A stretch of DNA of 13,549 nt from CAZGSG01 sp964528095 (GTDB lineage Bacteria; Bacteroidota; Bacteroidia; Chitinophagales; Chitinophagaceae). Positions 1 through 7,708 of this stretch are shown here, piece after piece. The stretch's first letter is position 1, and every line of letters begins with the position of its first letter. Location of the stretch: NCBI GenBank assembly GCA_964528095.1, contig CAZGSG010000148.1, positions 1 through 13,549 of the forward strand, given 5' to 3'. The notes under the pieces were generated by a model. It made no database searches. It was not told where the DNA came from and worked only from the letters and a program-made list of their open reading frames with translations. A program made the position numbers and the translations under genes.

Positions 1-750
1 CGGTTCCTGCGTTATGCTGAAAAATTAGCGGTCAGGCATAGTCATTTTCATATAGCCGATTCCATCGGCATCCGGCAGTACATCCGGGACAAATACCAGG
101 TATGCTGCGAATATATTCCCTATGGAGCCAGCCTGGACAGACAGGATCAACCAGGCATGTTGCAGCGATATGAACTTGTCATGCAGGAGTATTTTATGCT
201 AATGGCCCGTATGGAGCCGGAAAATAATATTGATCTTATACTGGAAGGTTTCCGGCAATCGGGTTCTTTAAAAAAATTCCTGGTGATAGGCAATACCGGC
301 AACCGATATGGAAAATACCTCGTGAAAAAATACGCCGCCGACAAACGCATAGTTTTCACCGGCCCCTTATTCGACCAGGATACTGTACATACGCTGCGTA
401 AACACTCCCTTCTTTATTTCCATGGACATAGTGTTGGAGGCACCAATCCCTCACTACTGGAAGCTATGGCGAGCAGTGCATTGATAGCTGCTCATGACAA
501 TGTGTTTAACAGGTCCATACTGGGTGGAGACGCGTTTTACTTTTCCACGCCCGACCAGGTAAAATTCCTGGTGGAAAACAATACTATCCCTGAAGAAAGT
601 AAAAAAAAGAAAGATAACAACCTGCTCAAAATAGTCCAGGAATTTAACTGGCAGACCATTGTGAACAGGTATCATGACTATATCTGTAACTGTTATGAAC
701 AGTCAAAAAATGAAAAATTTATTTATCATAGACGATACGCTTTCAAATAA
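1..750 (+). CDS. Glycosyltransferase, DUF1972/rhamnosyltransferase type (5' partial)
   Basis: This is the C-terminal 249 codons of a glycosyltransferase; the frame is open to the window edge, so the start lies upstream. The first visible residues (ADSIGIRQYI and the YIPYGA segment, about residues 19-42) match the end of the DUF1972 N-terminal domain of rhamnosyltransferase-like enzymes. A GT4-like C-terminal domain follows: MARMEPENNIDLILEGF (about 69-84), then FTGPLF (about 119-124), then HGHSVGGTNPSLLEAMA (about 141-157), which is the nucleotide-sugar donor site. The first Glu of the usual EX7E motif is Gly here and only the second Glu remains, a pattern I associate with this subfamily. The likely role is cytoplasmic transfer of a deoxysugar, such as rhamnose, onto a lipid-linked glycan; the exact sugar is inference. 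Its end overlaps the next gene if that gene starts at 710. Confidence 0.88.
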   Translation, partial: RFLRYAEKLAVRHSHFHIADSIGIRQYIRDKYQVCCEYIPYGASLDRQDQPGMLQRYELVMQEYFMLMARMEPENNIDLILEGFRQSGSLKKFLVIGNTGNRYGKYLVKKYAADKRIVFTGPLFDQDTVHTLRKHSLLYFHGHSVGGTNPSLLEAMASSALIAAHDNVFNRSILGGDAFYFSTPDQVKFLVENNTIPEESKKKKDNNLLKIVQEFNWQTIVNRYHDYICNCYEQSKNEKFIYHRRYAFK

Positions 751-2014
751 GATCAGCTATTATCATATAATGCTGTTTCTTATTTTTTTACCATTCGATC
801 GTTTCTACAGCGAACTGGTACTGATGAGTTTTTTGATACATACGATCATCCAGTTAAAAAAAACAGCATGGCGGCAGGTATTCAATATTCAATTACTGGT
901 ATTGCTGGCCCTCCTTCTGTTAACAGCCGTTTCAATTATTTATACCCGCAATAAAGCGCAGGGAGTATCCCTGCTGGTCAGACAGCTCGCTATGCTGCTC
1001 TTTCCTTTTATCCTGCTCATTAACCCCATCAGGCTGATGAGCTACAGGGTTCGCTTGTTCTGGATCTTTACACTGGTCTGCCTGTTTACTATCTTATATC
1101 TCTACCTGGATGCGTTTCGCGTGATCCTCTACTACCACTTGCCGCTAAGATCCATCCTTTCAAGCGCTTTTATCAATCACAACTTTTCTCTGCCGGTAGA
1201 CTTACATGCTACCTACCTGTCCATGTACATAGCGCTATCACTGGTATTTCTTATTACAGTTTATTATGAAGAAGTTTCGAAAAGAAAAAAACTTTTCATT
1301 ATCAGCAGTATGATTGTTTTATTGGCAGGGCTCTTACAACTTGGCTCCCGTGCTGTATTGATCGCTGCATTATTGATTGGCATTTTTATTATTCCTGGCT
1401 TTCTTCTGACAAAAAAGCAACGCCCTGCCTACCTGCTCCGTTTTATCACATGCCTTTGCCTTCTTTGCGGGGTGATATTGCTCAGCGACAGTCTAAAGAA
1501 CCGGTATATCAATGAACTGGGAATGGATCTTGGAAAGAGGGGAAATAGCTATTCCAATACCACTCCAAGAATAGAACGTTGGAAGCTGGGTTTTGAGCTG
1601 GTGGAAGTATCCCCACTGATCGGGTATGGTTCGGGAGATGAAACAGATCTTTTAACTGAAAAATACTATGCACATAAGTTTTATAATGCTTATCTCTTCC
1701 GGCTGAACAGTCATAACCAATACCTCGGGTTCCTGCTCAAAAGCGGGCTTATCGGGCTCCTGGTCTATTTATGGGTGCTGTGGTACAGCTTCCGTATCGC
1801 GGTCCGGAAAAAGGATATCCTGTTCCTGGGTTTTTTGGTGATCATTTCCACTGTTTCTTTTTCGGAGAATTACCTGGATGTAAATAAGGGTATATTCTTT
1901 TATGCTTTTTTCCTTTCATTCTTTATCATAGCAGAAAAGAAAAGCCAGCCGGCAAGGATATATAGTGCCAACAGTGGCAACCTGCAGGAGCCTTCTTCCG
2001 TTTTTACTTATTAA
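710..2014 (+). CDS. O-antigen ligase/polymerase-like membrane protein (Wzy_C family)
   Basis: A polytopic inner-membrane protein of about 434 residues with roughly ten hydrophobic segments. It fits the O-antigen ligase/Wzy polymerase superfamily, which joins or polymerises undecaprenyl-linked glycans on the periplasmic face. Supporting marks are the N-terminal LPFDRFYSE segment, a GSRA segment before a long hydrophobic helix in the middle, a hydrophilic stretch containing RIERWKLGFELVEVSPLIGYG, and the SHNQYL motif at about residues 334-339 followed by a Gly-rich membrane segment. The His of that motif is characteristic of the family's periplasmic loop. I chose ATG at 710 (MKNLFIID), which overlaps the preceding gene by 41 bases. 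ATG at 674, 695 or 770 are alternatives, and 770 would remove the overlap. Ligase and polymerase cannot be told apart from sequence alone. Confidence 0.85.
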   Translation: MKNLFIIDDTLSNKISYYHIMLFLIFLPFDRFYSELVLMSFLIHTIIQLKKTAWRQVFNIQLLVLLALLLLTAVSIIYTRNKAQGVSLLVRQLAMLLFPFILLINPIRLMSYRVRLFWIFTLVCLFTILYLYLDAFRVILYYHLPLRSILSSAFINHNFSLPVDLHATYLSMYIALSLVFLITVYYEEVSKRKKLFIISSMIVLLAGLLQLGSRAVLIAALLIGIFIIPGFLLTKKQRPAYLLRFITCLCLLCGVILLSDSLKNRYINELGMDLGKRGNSYSNTTPRIERWKLGFELVEVSPLIGYGSGDETDLLTEKYYAHKFYNAYLFRLNSHNQYLGFLLKSGLIGLLVYLWVLWYSFRIAVRKKDILFLGFLVIISTVSFSENYLDVNKGIFFYAFFLSFFIIAEKKSQPARIYSANSGNLQEPSSVFTY

Positions 2015-2028
2015 ATCATTGTATAGTC

Positions 2029-2952
2029 TTGGATATAAAATACGATATATTAGCCACGCTCTCCTACTTCGATATCTTTGACTACCCACTGACGCAGACA
2101 GAAACAGCTCAGTTCCTGCGAAATGCGCATACCAACCAGGAAGTGACAGCAGCCCTTTATGAACTGGCGGCAACAAACTGGATCTTTAAGTTTGATGATT
2201 TTTATTCTTTACAGGATGATCAATCACTGATCACAAGAAGAAAAAAAGGGAATTGCAAAGCTAAAAAAATGCTTGCCACAGCAGAACGGATCGCTTCTTT
2301 CCTTTCACGCTTTCCTTTTGTACGGGGGGTTGCAATATCTGGCTCTCTTTCCAAGAATTTTGCAGACGACAGTTCGGATATTGACTTCTTTATCATCACG
2401 GCAAAGAACAGGTTGTGGCTTGCCCGTTCTTTTATGCATTGTTTTAAAAAACTGACCTTCCTTTTTGGCAAGCAGGATCTTTTTTGCATGAACTATTATA
2501 TTGATGAAGAAATGCTGCAGATTCGTGAAAAGAATATCTATACAGCAACGGAGATAGTAACGTTATTGCCAATGCAGGGCATTCACGCTTTCCAGCAGTT
2601 TTATGCGGCTAATAAATGGAGCAATACTTTTTTACCTAACAATTCTATGCGGGTGTCTTATTTGAAGGAAATGAAAGACCCTCTTCTAAAAAAGATCATC
2701 GAATTCCTGTTCAATAACCCTGCCGGCAATTTACTCGATCACCTGCTCATGAAATTTACCGCACTGCGCTGGGAAAAAAAGACCCGGAATAAAAAACTAA
2801 ACCGTCGTGGCATTGTGATGGGCATGGACACCAATAAGCATTATGCCAAGCCCAATCCGGCGAATTTCCAAAGTAAACTCGTGGAATCATATGAGAAGAA
2901 AGTCTACGCGTTGTTTTTGAAGTATGAAAGTAAAATGAAGAGTATTCAATAG
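2029..2952 (+). CDS. Nucleotidyltransferase-fold protein (Pol beta/MNT superfamily)
   Basis: A soluble protein of about 307 residues. Residues 5-60 look like a helical, winged-helix-like region (ILATLSYFDIFDYPLT, then repeated amphipathic helices). Residues 97-125 carry a Pol-beta-type nucleotidyltransferase signature: GS at 105-106 and a DID pair (Asp117, Asp119) in a hydrophobic strand. Asp159 in the strand MNYYIDEE is a candidate third metal ligand. Such enzymes transfer a nucleotide to protein, RNA or small-molecule acceptors; the acceptor here is unknown. The C-terminal third is basic and helical and I do not recognise it. The start is a TTG at 2029, 14 bases after the previous stop. No ATG or GTG exists in frame between the upstream in-frame region and the conserved N-terminus, so TTG is the best choice. 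It lies downstream of the ligase gene and ends 11 bases from a convergent methyltransferase gene. Confidence 0.75.
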   Translation: MDIKYDILATLSYFDIFDYPLTQTETAQFLRNAHTNQEVTAALYELAATNWIFKFDDFYSLQDDQSLITRRKKGNCKAKKMLATAERIASFLSRFPFVRGVAISGSLSKNFADDSSDIDFFIITAKNRLWLARSFMHCFKKLTFLFGKQDLFCMNYYIDEEMLQIREKNIYTATEIVTLLPMQGIHAFQQFYAANKWSNTFLPNNSMRVSYLKEMKDPLLKKIIEFLFNNPAGNLLDHLLMKFTALRWEKKTRNKKLNRRGIVMGMDTNKHYAKPNPANFQSKLVESYEKKVYALFLKYESKMKSIQ

Positions 2953-2963
2953 GTTTAGTCCAA

Positions 2964-3791
2964 CTACTCCCTTTTCTTTTTGAATGATATAATAAAATAA
3001 TCTCCGGCATTTAGCCAGGGCCATTGATGACTGTACTTATTTTCCATACGTGTAAGGAACCGGAAAAGGCGCGGACGTTTTTCTCCGAACCCTTTTATAT
3101 AAGAAGGAGGAACGATTGTACAAAGCCCCTCGTGCTCAAGTAATGTATACTTATTCGCTAGTTTTGTTTTTAGATATGAAGGACGGTAATACCAGCATTT
3201 AAAATATTGTCCCTCGATATGCGCTTTTCTTCCTTTTGAACTGAAGAATCTCCTGAATGCCGTGCTGAACCGGCCTTTAAATAAAAGCAGGAACTCCCAT
3301 AAACAAAATTTTGAGATAATAACAAGTGTCAGCACCCCGCCGGGTTTGAGCAATGTGGACAGGGAATCCAATACCCTGTCCAGTTCCGCGGTACAATTAA
3401 GCCCTCCGAAATTAGAATAGATCTGATCGAACGGGCCCTTATTCTTCAGGGTTTCCAGTTGAAGGTAAGAACAGGATTCTGTGGTAAGTTTTCCTGTAGT
3501 ATCAGCTTTCTTCATTTTCTGCTCCAGCATATCCAGCATACCGGGAGAGATATCTGTGGCATGTACGGAAAAACCTTTGCCTGCAAAATATAATGCGTCT
3601 TCACCGGTACCACAATTCAATTCAAGCAACTGGCTGCCTGGTTGCAGGTACCGGAGCATATGCTCTCTTACCCTTTTTCTTTTGTATTGTATGATAAGAT
3701 CATTCCCATAAAGAGTATCGAACAATACCGACTGACGTGTAAATGCGCTTACCGCCTCCATTTCAGTATTGCCTGCTGATGTCTGACTCAT
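2964..3791 (-). CDS. Class I SAM-dependent methyltransferase
   Basis: A 275-residue protein with a single class I (Rossmann-fold) methyltransferase domain. Motif I is LLELNCGTGEDALYFA (about 55-70), where Cys replaces the more usual Gly/Ala next to the glycine pair. The acidic residue ending strand beta-2 is Asp80 in VHATDISPGML, and a KPGG loop occurs at 149-152. The region after about residue 160 is basic and aromatic-rich and probably forms the acceptor-binding lid. This fold methylates O, N or C nucleophiles on small molecules or sugars; the substrate cannot be assigned. It is the last gene of the minus-strand cassette. Its ATG overlaps the TGA of the upstream radical SAM gene by four bases (ATGA), suggesting translational coupling and a joint role with that enzyme. 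Confidence 0.85.
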   Translation of the reverse strand: MSQTSAGNTEMEAVSAFTRQSVLFDTLYGNDLIIQYKRKRVREHMLRYLQPGSQLLELNCGTGEDALYFAGKGFSVHATDISPGMLDMLEQKMKKADTTGKLTTESCSYLQLETLKNKGPFDQIYSNFGGLNCTAELDRVLDSLSTLLKPGGVLTLVIISKFCLWEFLLLFKGRFSTAFRRFFSSKGRKAHIEGQYFKCWYYRPSYLKTKLANKYTLLEHEGLCTIVPPSYIKGFGEKRPRLFRFLTRMENKYSHQWPWLNAGDYFIISFKKKRE

Positions 3792-5248
3792 TTTATTCTT
3801 TCTAATCTTTTTAAACGTAAGGAAGACAGAAAGACCAATGGTACAAGATAAAAACCGGAAAGCGCTTTACGGAATATTGACCATTGCGTGGTGAACGGAT
3901 GCTGTATAAACATTTTTGCATGTTTAAAGGCAAGATGTTTACGATAATTCCTGTGCACATAACGATGCAGTTGTTTATAAAAAGGAGGCTGATAAGTGCT
4001 GCGGAACATCAGCGCCATTTCATCAGAATCCGTCCAGTTTGTTTTTTCTTCCATCTGTGCTTTTACCTTTTCATAAAAGCCGGTACCGGGCAAAGGATAG
4101 GAGACGGATACCCCTATCTCATGTGGCAATAGTTCATTGATCATTTTTATCGTCAGCCGGATATCTTCTTTTGTTTCTCCAAGATAGCCGAACTGTATAA
4201 ATAAGCAGGGGGCAATACCGTATCTCTTTAATAACTGTGTAGCCTGACTGATCTGTTCCGTAGTAATGCCTTTATCCATGGCATCCAGTATCTTTTGCGA
4301 TCCGCTTTCGGCTCCCATCCATACCTGTTCGCAACCGGCTCTTGCCAGGGCTTCTACATAATCTTCCTGCACCAGCAGGTCTGCTCTGGATTGTATTTTG
4401 AAACGCAGGTAGATCTTTTCTTTTTCAACCAGGGTGGCGAACTCCTGTACCCAACCAGGTTTTAATCCAAATATGTCATCACAGAACCAGATATGATCAA
4501 TTTCGAATTTTGCATGAAGCATCTTTAATTCTTCTACTACATGCCGGGGAGATCTCGCATTATAACGGTTACCATAAATTGGTTTGGCACACCAGTTACA
4601 CTTATAGGGGCACCCTCTTGTGGTTCCGATATTCAATGAAAAATAACCCGCGTTCCTCATCCATGATTTCCTGTATGGCTCAATATTCAAAAGATCCCAT
4701 GCAGGAAAAGGAAGACTGTCGAGGTCCCGCATAACTGGCCTGCCTGCTGTTTTGATAATAGTTTCTTCCTGTTTATAGGAGATCCCCCGTAGTTGTGAAA
4801 ATTCTTTTTCATTATGCGTTATGGAGTTGATCAGTTCATTAAGCGTTTGTTCCGCTTCTCCGATCAAAATAAAATCAGCACCGGCCTGCAGGTATTTTTC
4901 CGCATGATCGGTTGAGTCGGAGCCGGAAACAATAACAGTACAGTTATGCGCTTTACCCCTGCCGATCATTTCAAAAGCCGCTTCCCGCATATTAGTGAGA
5001 CACATTTTGGTGAGATAATTAAATCCATCATCACAGATCACCAAAAAATCAGGTCTTCGTTTTATTGCGCTATCGATTTCCGCGGGGGATTGTGCGAACA
5101 TCATATCCACGAAGTCTACTTCGTGACCGGCTGAACGAAGCATGGCCGCAGCATATAAAGTACCGAGTGGAGGATACGGCAGCCCGGTATCCCATTGTTT
5201 TTGATCGTAACGTAAGAAATAAGCATGCGTAAGCAGGATCTTTGCCAT
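3788..5248 (-). CDS. B12-binding-domain radical SAM protein
   Basis: A 486-residue protein with the architecture of cobalamin-dependent (class B type) radical SAM enzymes. Residues 1-140 form a B12-binding-like Rossmann domain (KILLTHAYFLRY, PPLGTLYAAAMLRSAGHEVDFVD, IVSGSDSTDHAEKYL, ADFILIGEAEQTL). The radical SAM core begins at GTTRGCPYKCNWC, with cluster ligands Cys213, Cys217 and Cys220. Downstream are the WFCDDIFG strand and the WMGAESGSQKILDAMDKG strand, typical of this family. The C-terminal about 80 residues are basic and end in a short hydrophobic segment. The DXHXXG cobalamin motif is absent, so cobalamin would bind base-off without the lower His ligand, if it binds at all. Members methylate unactivated carbons or rearrange lipids and sugars; the substrate is unknown. 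The gene lies three bases after the upstream radical SAM gene. Confidence 0.88.
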   Translation of the reverse strand: MAKILLTHAYFLRYDQKQWDTGLPYPPLGTLYAAAMLRSAGHEVDFVDMMFAQSPAEIDSAIKRRPDFLVICDDGFNYLTKMCLTNMREAAFEMIGRGKAHNCTVIVSGSDSTDHAEKYLQAGADFILIGEAEQTLNELINSITHNEKEFSQLRGISYKQEETIIKTAGRPVMRDLDSLPFPAWDLLNIEPYRKSWMRNAGYFSLNIGTTRGCPYKCNWCAKPIYGNRYNARSPRHVVEELKMLHAKFEIDHIWFCDDIFGLKPGWVQEFATLVEKEKIYLRFKIQSRADLLVQEDYVEALARAGCEQVWMGAESGSQKILDAMDKGITTEQISQATQLLKRYGIAPCLFIQFGYLGETKEDIRLTIKMINELLPHEIGVSVSYPLPGTGFYEKVKAQMEEKTNWTDSDEMALMFRSTYQPPFYKQLHRYVHRNYRKHLAFKHAKMFIQHPFTTQWSIFRKALSGFYLVPLVFLSSLRLKRLERIK

Positions 5249-5251
5249 AGT

Positions 5252-6310
5252 CTAGCTTTTATGCGCCGGGTTCATACCGGCGGGAAGATTCAGGTAACAA
5301 ACACATCGTTTACAGATCTCATTCGTTTCCATATCCAATTGCCGGCGGAAGTCCATTCCTTTTTTACCGTTCAGTATTTCAATCAATGATTGTGTACGCA
5401 GATCGCCGATTGCATCATGAAAAAAACAGGGACGCACATTACCATCTGCCTCAATGACGGCGGATACCCAGGGTGCATTACATTTTTTATAAGGAAAATC
5501 ACCTTCCCCCTGCATGGCCTTATAATAGTGATAGATATTCATCAGTTTGCCAGGAGATTCAGCAATGAACCTGCTGCTAAAATCACTATTGAATTCAATG
5601 ATCAATTCCTCAAGAACTTTTTTTAATTCCGGTAATTCATCCCGGCTGATGGCCACTTCAGCCTGTCTTTCTTCTGCCCATGGTACTTCACGATTAAATG
5701 CCTGACTGCTGGTATCAGCAGGTAAAAAACTAATCTGGTCAAGACCGGTTGCTTTCGCCGTGCGGACAATAGCGGGCCATGAGCGGAAATTCAGTTTATG
5801 GATCACCGTCCTGGCAGTGATGCGGTAATATGGCTGCAGCGATTTTATCCATTGTACTCCTTCAGCGAGTTTTGAATAAGCGCCCGTAATATTCCGTATG
5901 TGATCATGCCCTGGTTCATCTCCATCAAGGGATACGATAACATCATCCACCCACTCTATTATTTTATCAGCATGTTTTTTTAACAGGAGCCCGGTAGTAT
6001 GAAGAGAGATATGAACATCCTCTTCTTTCAGCAATTGACAGAGTTGAAAAAAACGCGAATGCAGCAGGGCCTCTCCTCCTGACATTAATACCTGCTTGGT
6101 GCCAAGCGTACGCAGAGATGAAAGTATCGGCCGTATATCTTCCTCGGCAAGTTGTTTTACCCGCTTATTATCTTTCCAGATATCGCACATGATGCAACGA
6201 CAATTACAACTGCTGTGTGGCATCAGGATCAGGATCGGTAATGCGCTGATCCTGTCAGTTTTCAGCGTTCTGTAACGCTGGAATGTATGATATAATGACT
6301 GTGTGCTCAT
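5252..6310 (-). CDS. Radical SAM protein with SPASM/twitch-like C-terminus
   Basis: A 352-residue radical SAM enzyme. The cluster-binding motif is SCNCRCIMC with ligands Cys35, Cys39 and Cys42 (Cys37 is extra). It is followed by the glycine-rich SAM contact MSGGEAL (76-82) and by HTTGLLL and VSLDGDEPGHDHIRN, as in the MoaA/PqqE/AlbA group. The C-terminal region has Cys277-X12-Gly-X4-Cys295 and then Cys333, Cys336 and Cys338. The first pair fits the SPASM/twitch signature, but fewer cysteines follow than in full seven-Cys SPASM domains, so probably only one auxiliary Fe-S cluster forms. SPASM enzymes modify peptides, sugars (for example aminoglycoside-type dehydrogenases) or anaerobic sulfatases; none of these substrates is visible nearby. 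The start overlaps the upstream methyltransferase fusion's TGA by four bases. Confidence 0.87.
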   Translation of the reverse strand: MSTQSLYHTFQRYRTLKTDRISALPILILMPHSSCNCRCIMCDIWKDNKRVKQLAEEDIRPILSSLRTLGTKQVLMSGGEALLHSRFFQLCQLLKEEDVHISLHTTGLLLKKHADKIIEWVDDVIVSLDGDEPGHDHIRNITGAYSKLAEGVQWIKSLQPYYRITARTVIHKLNFRSWPAIVRTAKATGLDQISFLPADTSSQAFNREVPWAEERQAEVAISRDELPELKKVLEELIIEFNSDFSSRFIAESPGKLMNIYHYYKAMQGEGDFPYKKCNAPWVSAVIEADGNVRPCFFHDAIGDLRTQSLIEILNGKKGMDFRRQLDMETNEICKRCVCYLNLPAGMNPAHKS

Positions 6311-7707
6311 GTATTGGATTTGATCAGCAGCCAGTAAAATGGTTTCTTTTTATGACCCGGTCTTTTCAGCAGGGCATTGGGATTATATAATACCTGCGGA
6401 TCAAACTTTTTTACTGCCTGCAAGGAATGATGGTAATAATACCGGCTCATTTTTTCAAACCCTGTCTTGCGGAAATAATCTGCTGAACGTTGTTGCGCCT
6501 GCCCCGCTACTTTCTCCGGATAAAACCAACTGTCCAATAGATGGATCTCTCCACCCGGCTTCAATAACCCGAGCCCTTTATCAAGGATCGCTTGCAATGA
6601 AGGAAAATACTGGATGGAAGCAGCAAAAACGATGGCATCGTATTTCTTTTCTCCAAAGGAAAAGACTGCGGCGTCCCCGTAGATAAACTCCAGGTTGGGC
6701 AAATGATCAAACACTCTTTGAGCCTGTTCCAGTTCCAGTGAATGCATATCTATCCCCGTTACTTCGGCCCATAGATTGCGTGCAAGCTGGTGAGAAAGCC
6801 ATCCGTTACCACAACCGATCTCGAGTATTGCAAGGTTTCTTTTCTTTTTTAACAGGTGACTGATTAGTTGCGCACAGGACTTTTTGCGGATTTCCCATTC
6901 CTCTTTATGGGGATGAGAAGATACAATCTCAGGCAGGTTCATTACCTCTTCATCCGTATACAGTCTTTTTTCAGATGCCCGTAGTTCTCCGTAAATCTTC
7001 TCAAACTCCTGCGTAACGGCTTCATTGACCGAAGACGATCCTTTAGCAGCTCTTTCAATTTTAAACACATAGTTATCTTCTATCAATTTATTCACTGCCT
7101 GTACACAGACCATTTCAAAACGATTAGCTGATGCGAATCCCCTGATCATCTGTAGATCACAACCATCACATAATACCATCAGGATCTCTGTGCTGTCATG
7201 GATATATTCATTGAGTTGACTGAAAAGCTTCTGGAAGTATTCACCATTCTCCCCGCAGTACCAGGCATACTCCTTATAAGAACCAGGCTTTTTTTTATAG
7301 TATGGCGGGTTGATCAGTATGAGATCAATTTTTCTTTTAGTGATACGGTCAAACAGGTCTGACTGGATTATTTCAAAAGATACATTATTCCGGTTACGGT
7401 TACGCGCAAGACAGGCTATCGCCTCGGGACTTATATCGGAAGCAAATACTTCAGCTCCTTGCTTTGCAGCATAAATGCTCAGCAGCCCGCTGCCGGCACC
7501 CAGTTCCAGTACCGCTTTATTATGCAGGTCTTTTTTCCGGATATGGTTGAGTAATAATTTTGTGCTGAAGAAAAAACCAGGATGAAATATACCGGGACTT
7601 ATTTCCAGCTCGATCCCCGCCAGGGAGTAGTTCCTTGTTTTGGAAAGATACCGGGTAAGCGCCGGCTTATAGGTTTTTGAAACGATATATTGAACGGCAT
7701 TCCTCAT
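6307..7707 (-). CDS. Fusion of two SAM-dependent methyltransferase domains
   Basis: A protein of about 466 residues holding two class I methyltransferase domains in tandem. Domain 1 (about 25-220) has motif I VLELGAGSGLLSIYAA, the beta-2 acidic residue in FASDISPEAI, and an NPPY motif (about 133-136). NPPY is the signature of PrmC/HemK-type and RsmC/RlmG-type enzymes that methylate a planar or amide nitrogen. Domain 2 (about 255-440) has motif I ILEIGCGNGWLSHQLA, Asp in TGIDMHSLE, and a KPGG loop, resembling small-molecule or sugar methyltransferases. A charged, lysine/glutamate-rich linker of about 50 residues lies between. Both cofactor sites look intact, so both domains may be active. I chose ATG at 7707, one base after the upstream stop. 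A TTG at 7722 would extend the protein by five residues and overlap the upstream gene by 14 bases. It ends with an ATGA overlap to the next gene. Confidence 0.86.
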   Translation of the reverse strand: MRNAVQYIVSKTYKPALTRYLSKTRNYSLAGIELEISPGIFHPGFFFSTKLLLNHIRKKDLHNKAVLELGAGSGLLSIYAAKQGAEVFASDISPEAIACLARNRNRNNVSFEIIQSDLFDRITKRKIDLILINPPYYKKKPGSYKEYAWYCGENGEYFQKLFSQLNEYIHDSTEILMVLCDGCDLQMIRGFASANRFEMVCVQAVNKLIEDNYVFKIERAAKGSSSVNEAVTQEFEKIYGELRASEKRLYTDEEVMNLPEIVSSHPHKEEWEIRKKSCAQLISHLLKKKRNLAILEIGCGNGWLSHQLARNLWAEVTGIDMHSLELEQAQRVFDHLPNLEFIYGDAAVFSFGEKKYDAIVFAASIQYFPSLQAILDKGLGLLKPGGEIHLLDSWFYPEKVAGQAQQRSADYFRKTGFEKMSRYYYHHSLQAVKKFDPQVLYNPNALLKRPGHKKKPFYWLLIKSNT

Positions 7708-7708
7708 A

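Noticed and set aside
601..608. Run of eight A residues in the first glycosyltransferase as a slippage site
   Set aside because: The frame reads cleanly through it (KKKK) into a normal C-terminus and stop; similar A/T runs occur elsewhere in this A-rich sequence, so no phase variation is supported.
2072..2082. TATCTTTG, a perfect match to the Bacteroidota -7 promoter element
   Set aside because: It lies inside the coding sequence just after the start of the nucleotidyltransferase-like gene, with no gene beginning shortly downstream; single matches to this short motif are expected by chance.
2029..2952. Nucleotidyltransferase-fold gene as the toxin or antitoxin of an MNT/HEPN pair
   Set aside because: No HEPN-type small gene is adjacent on either side, and the protein at about 307 residues is much longer than MNT antitoxins.
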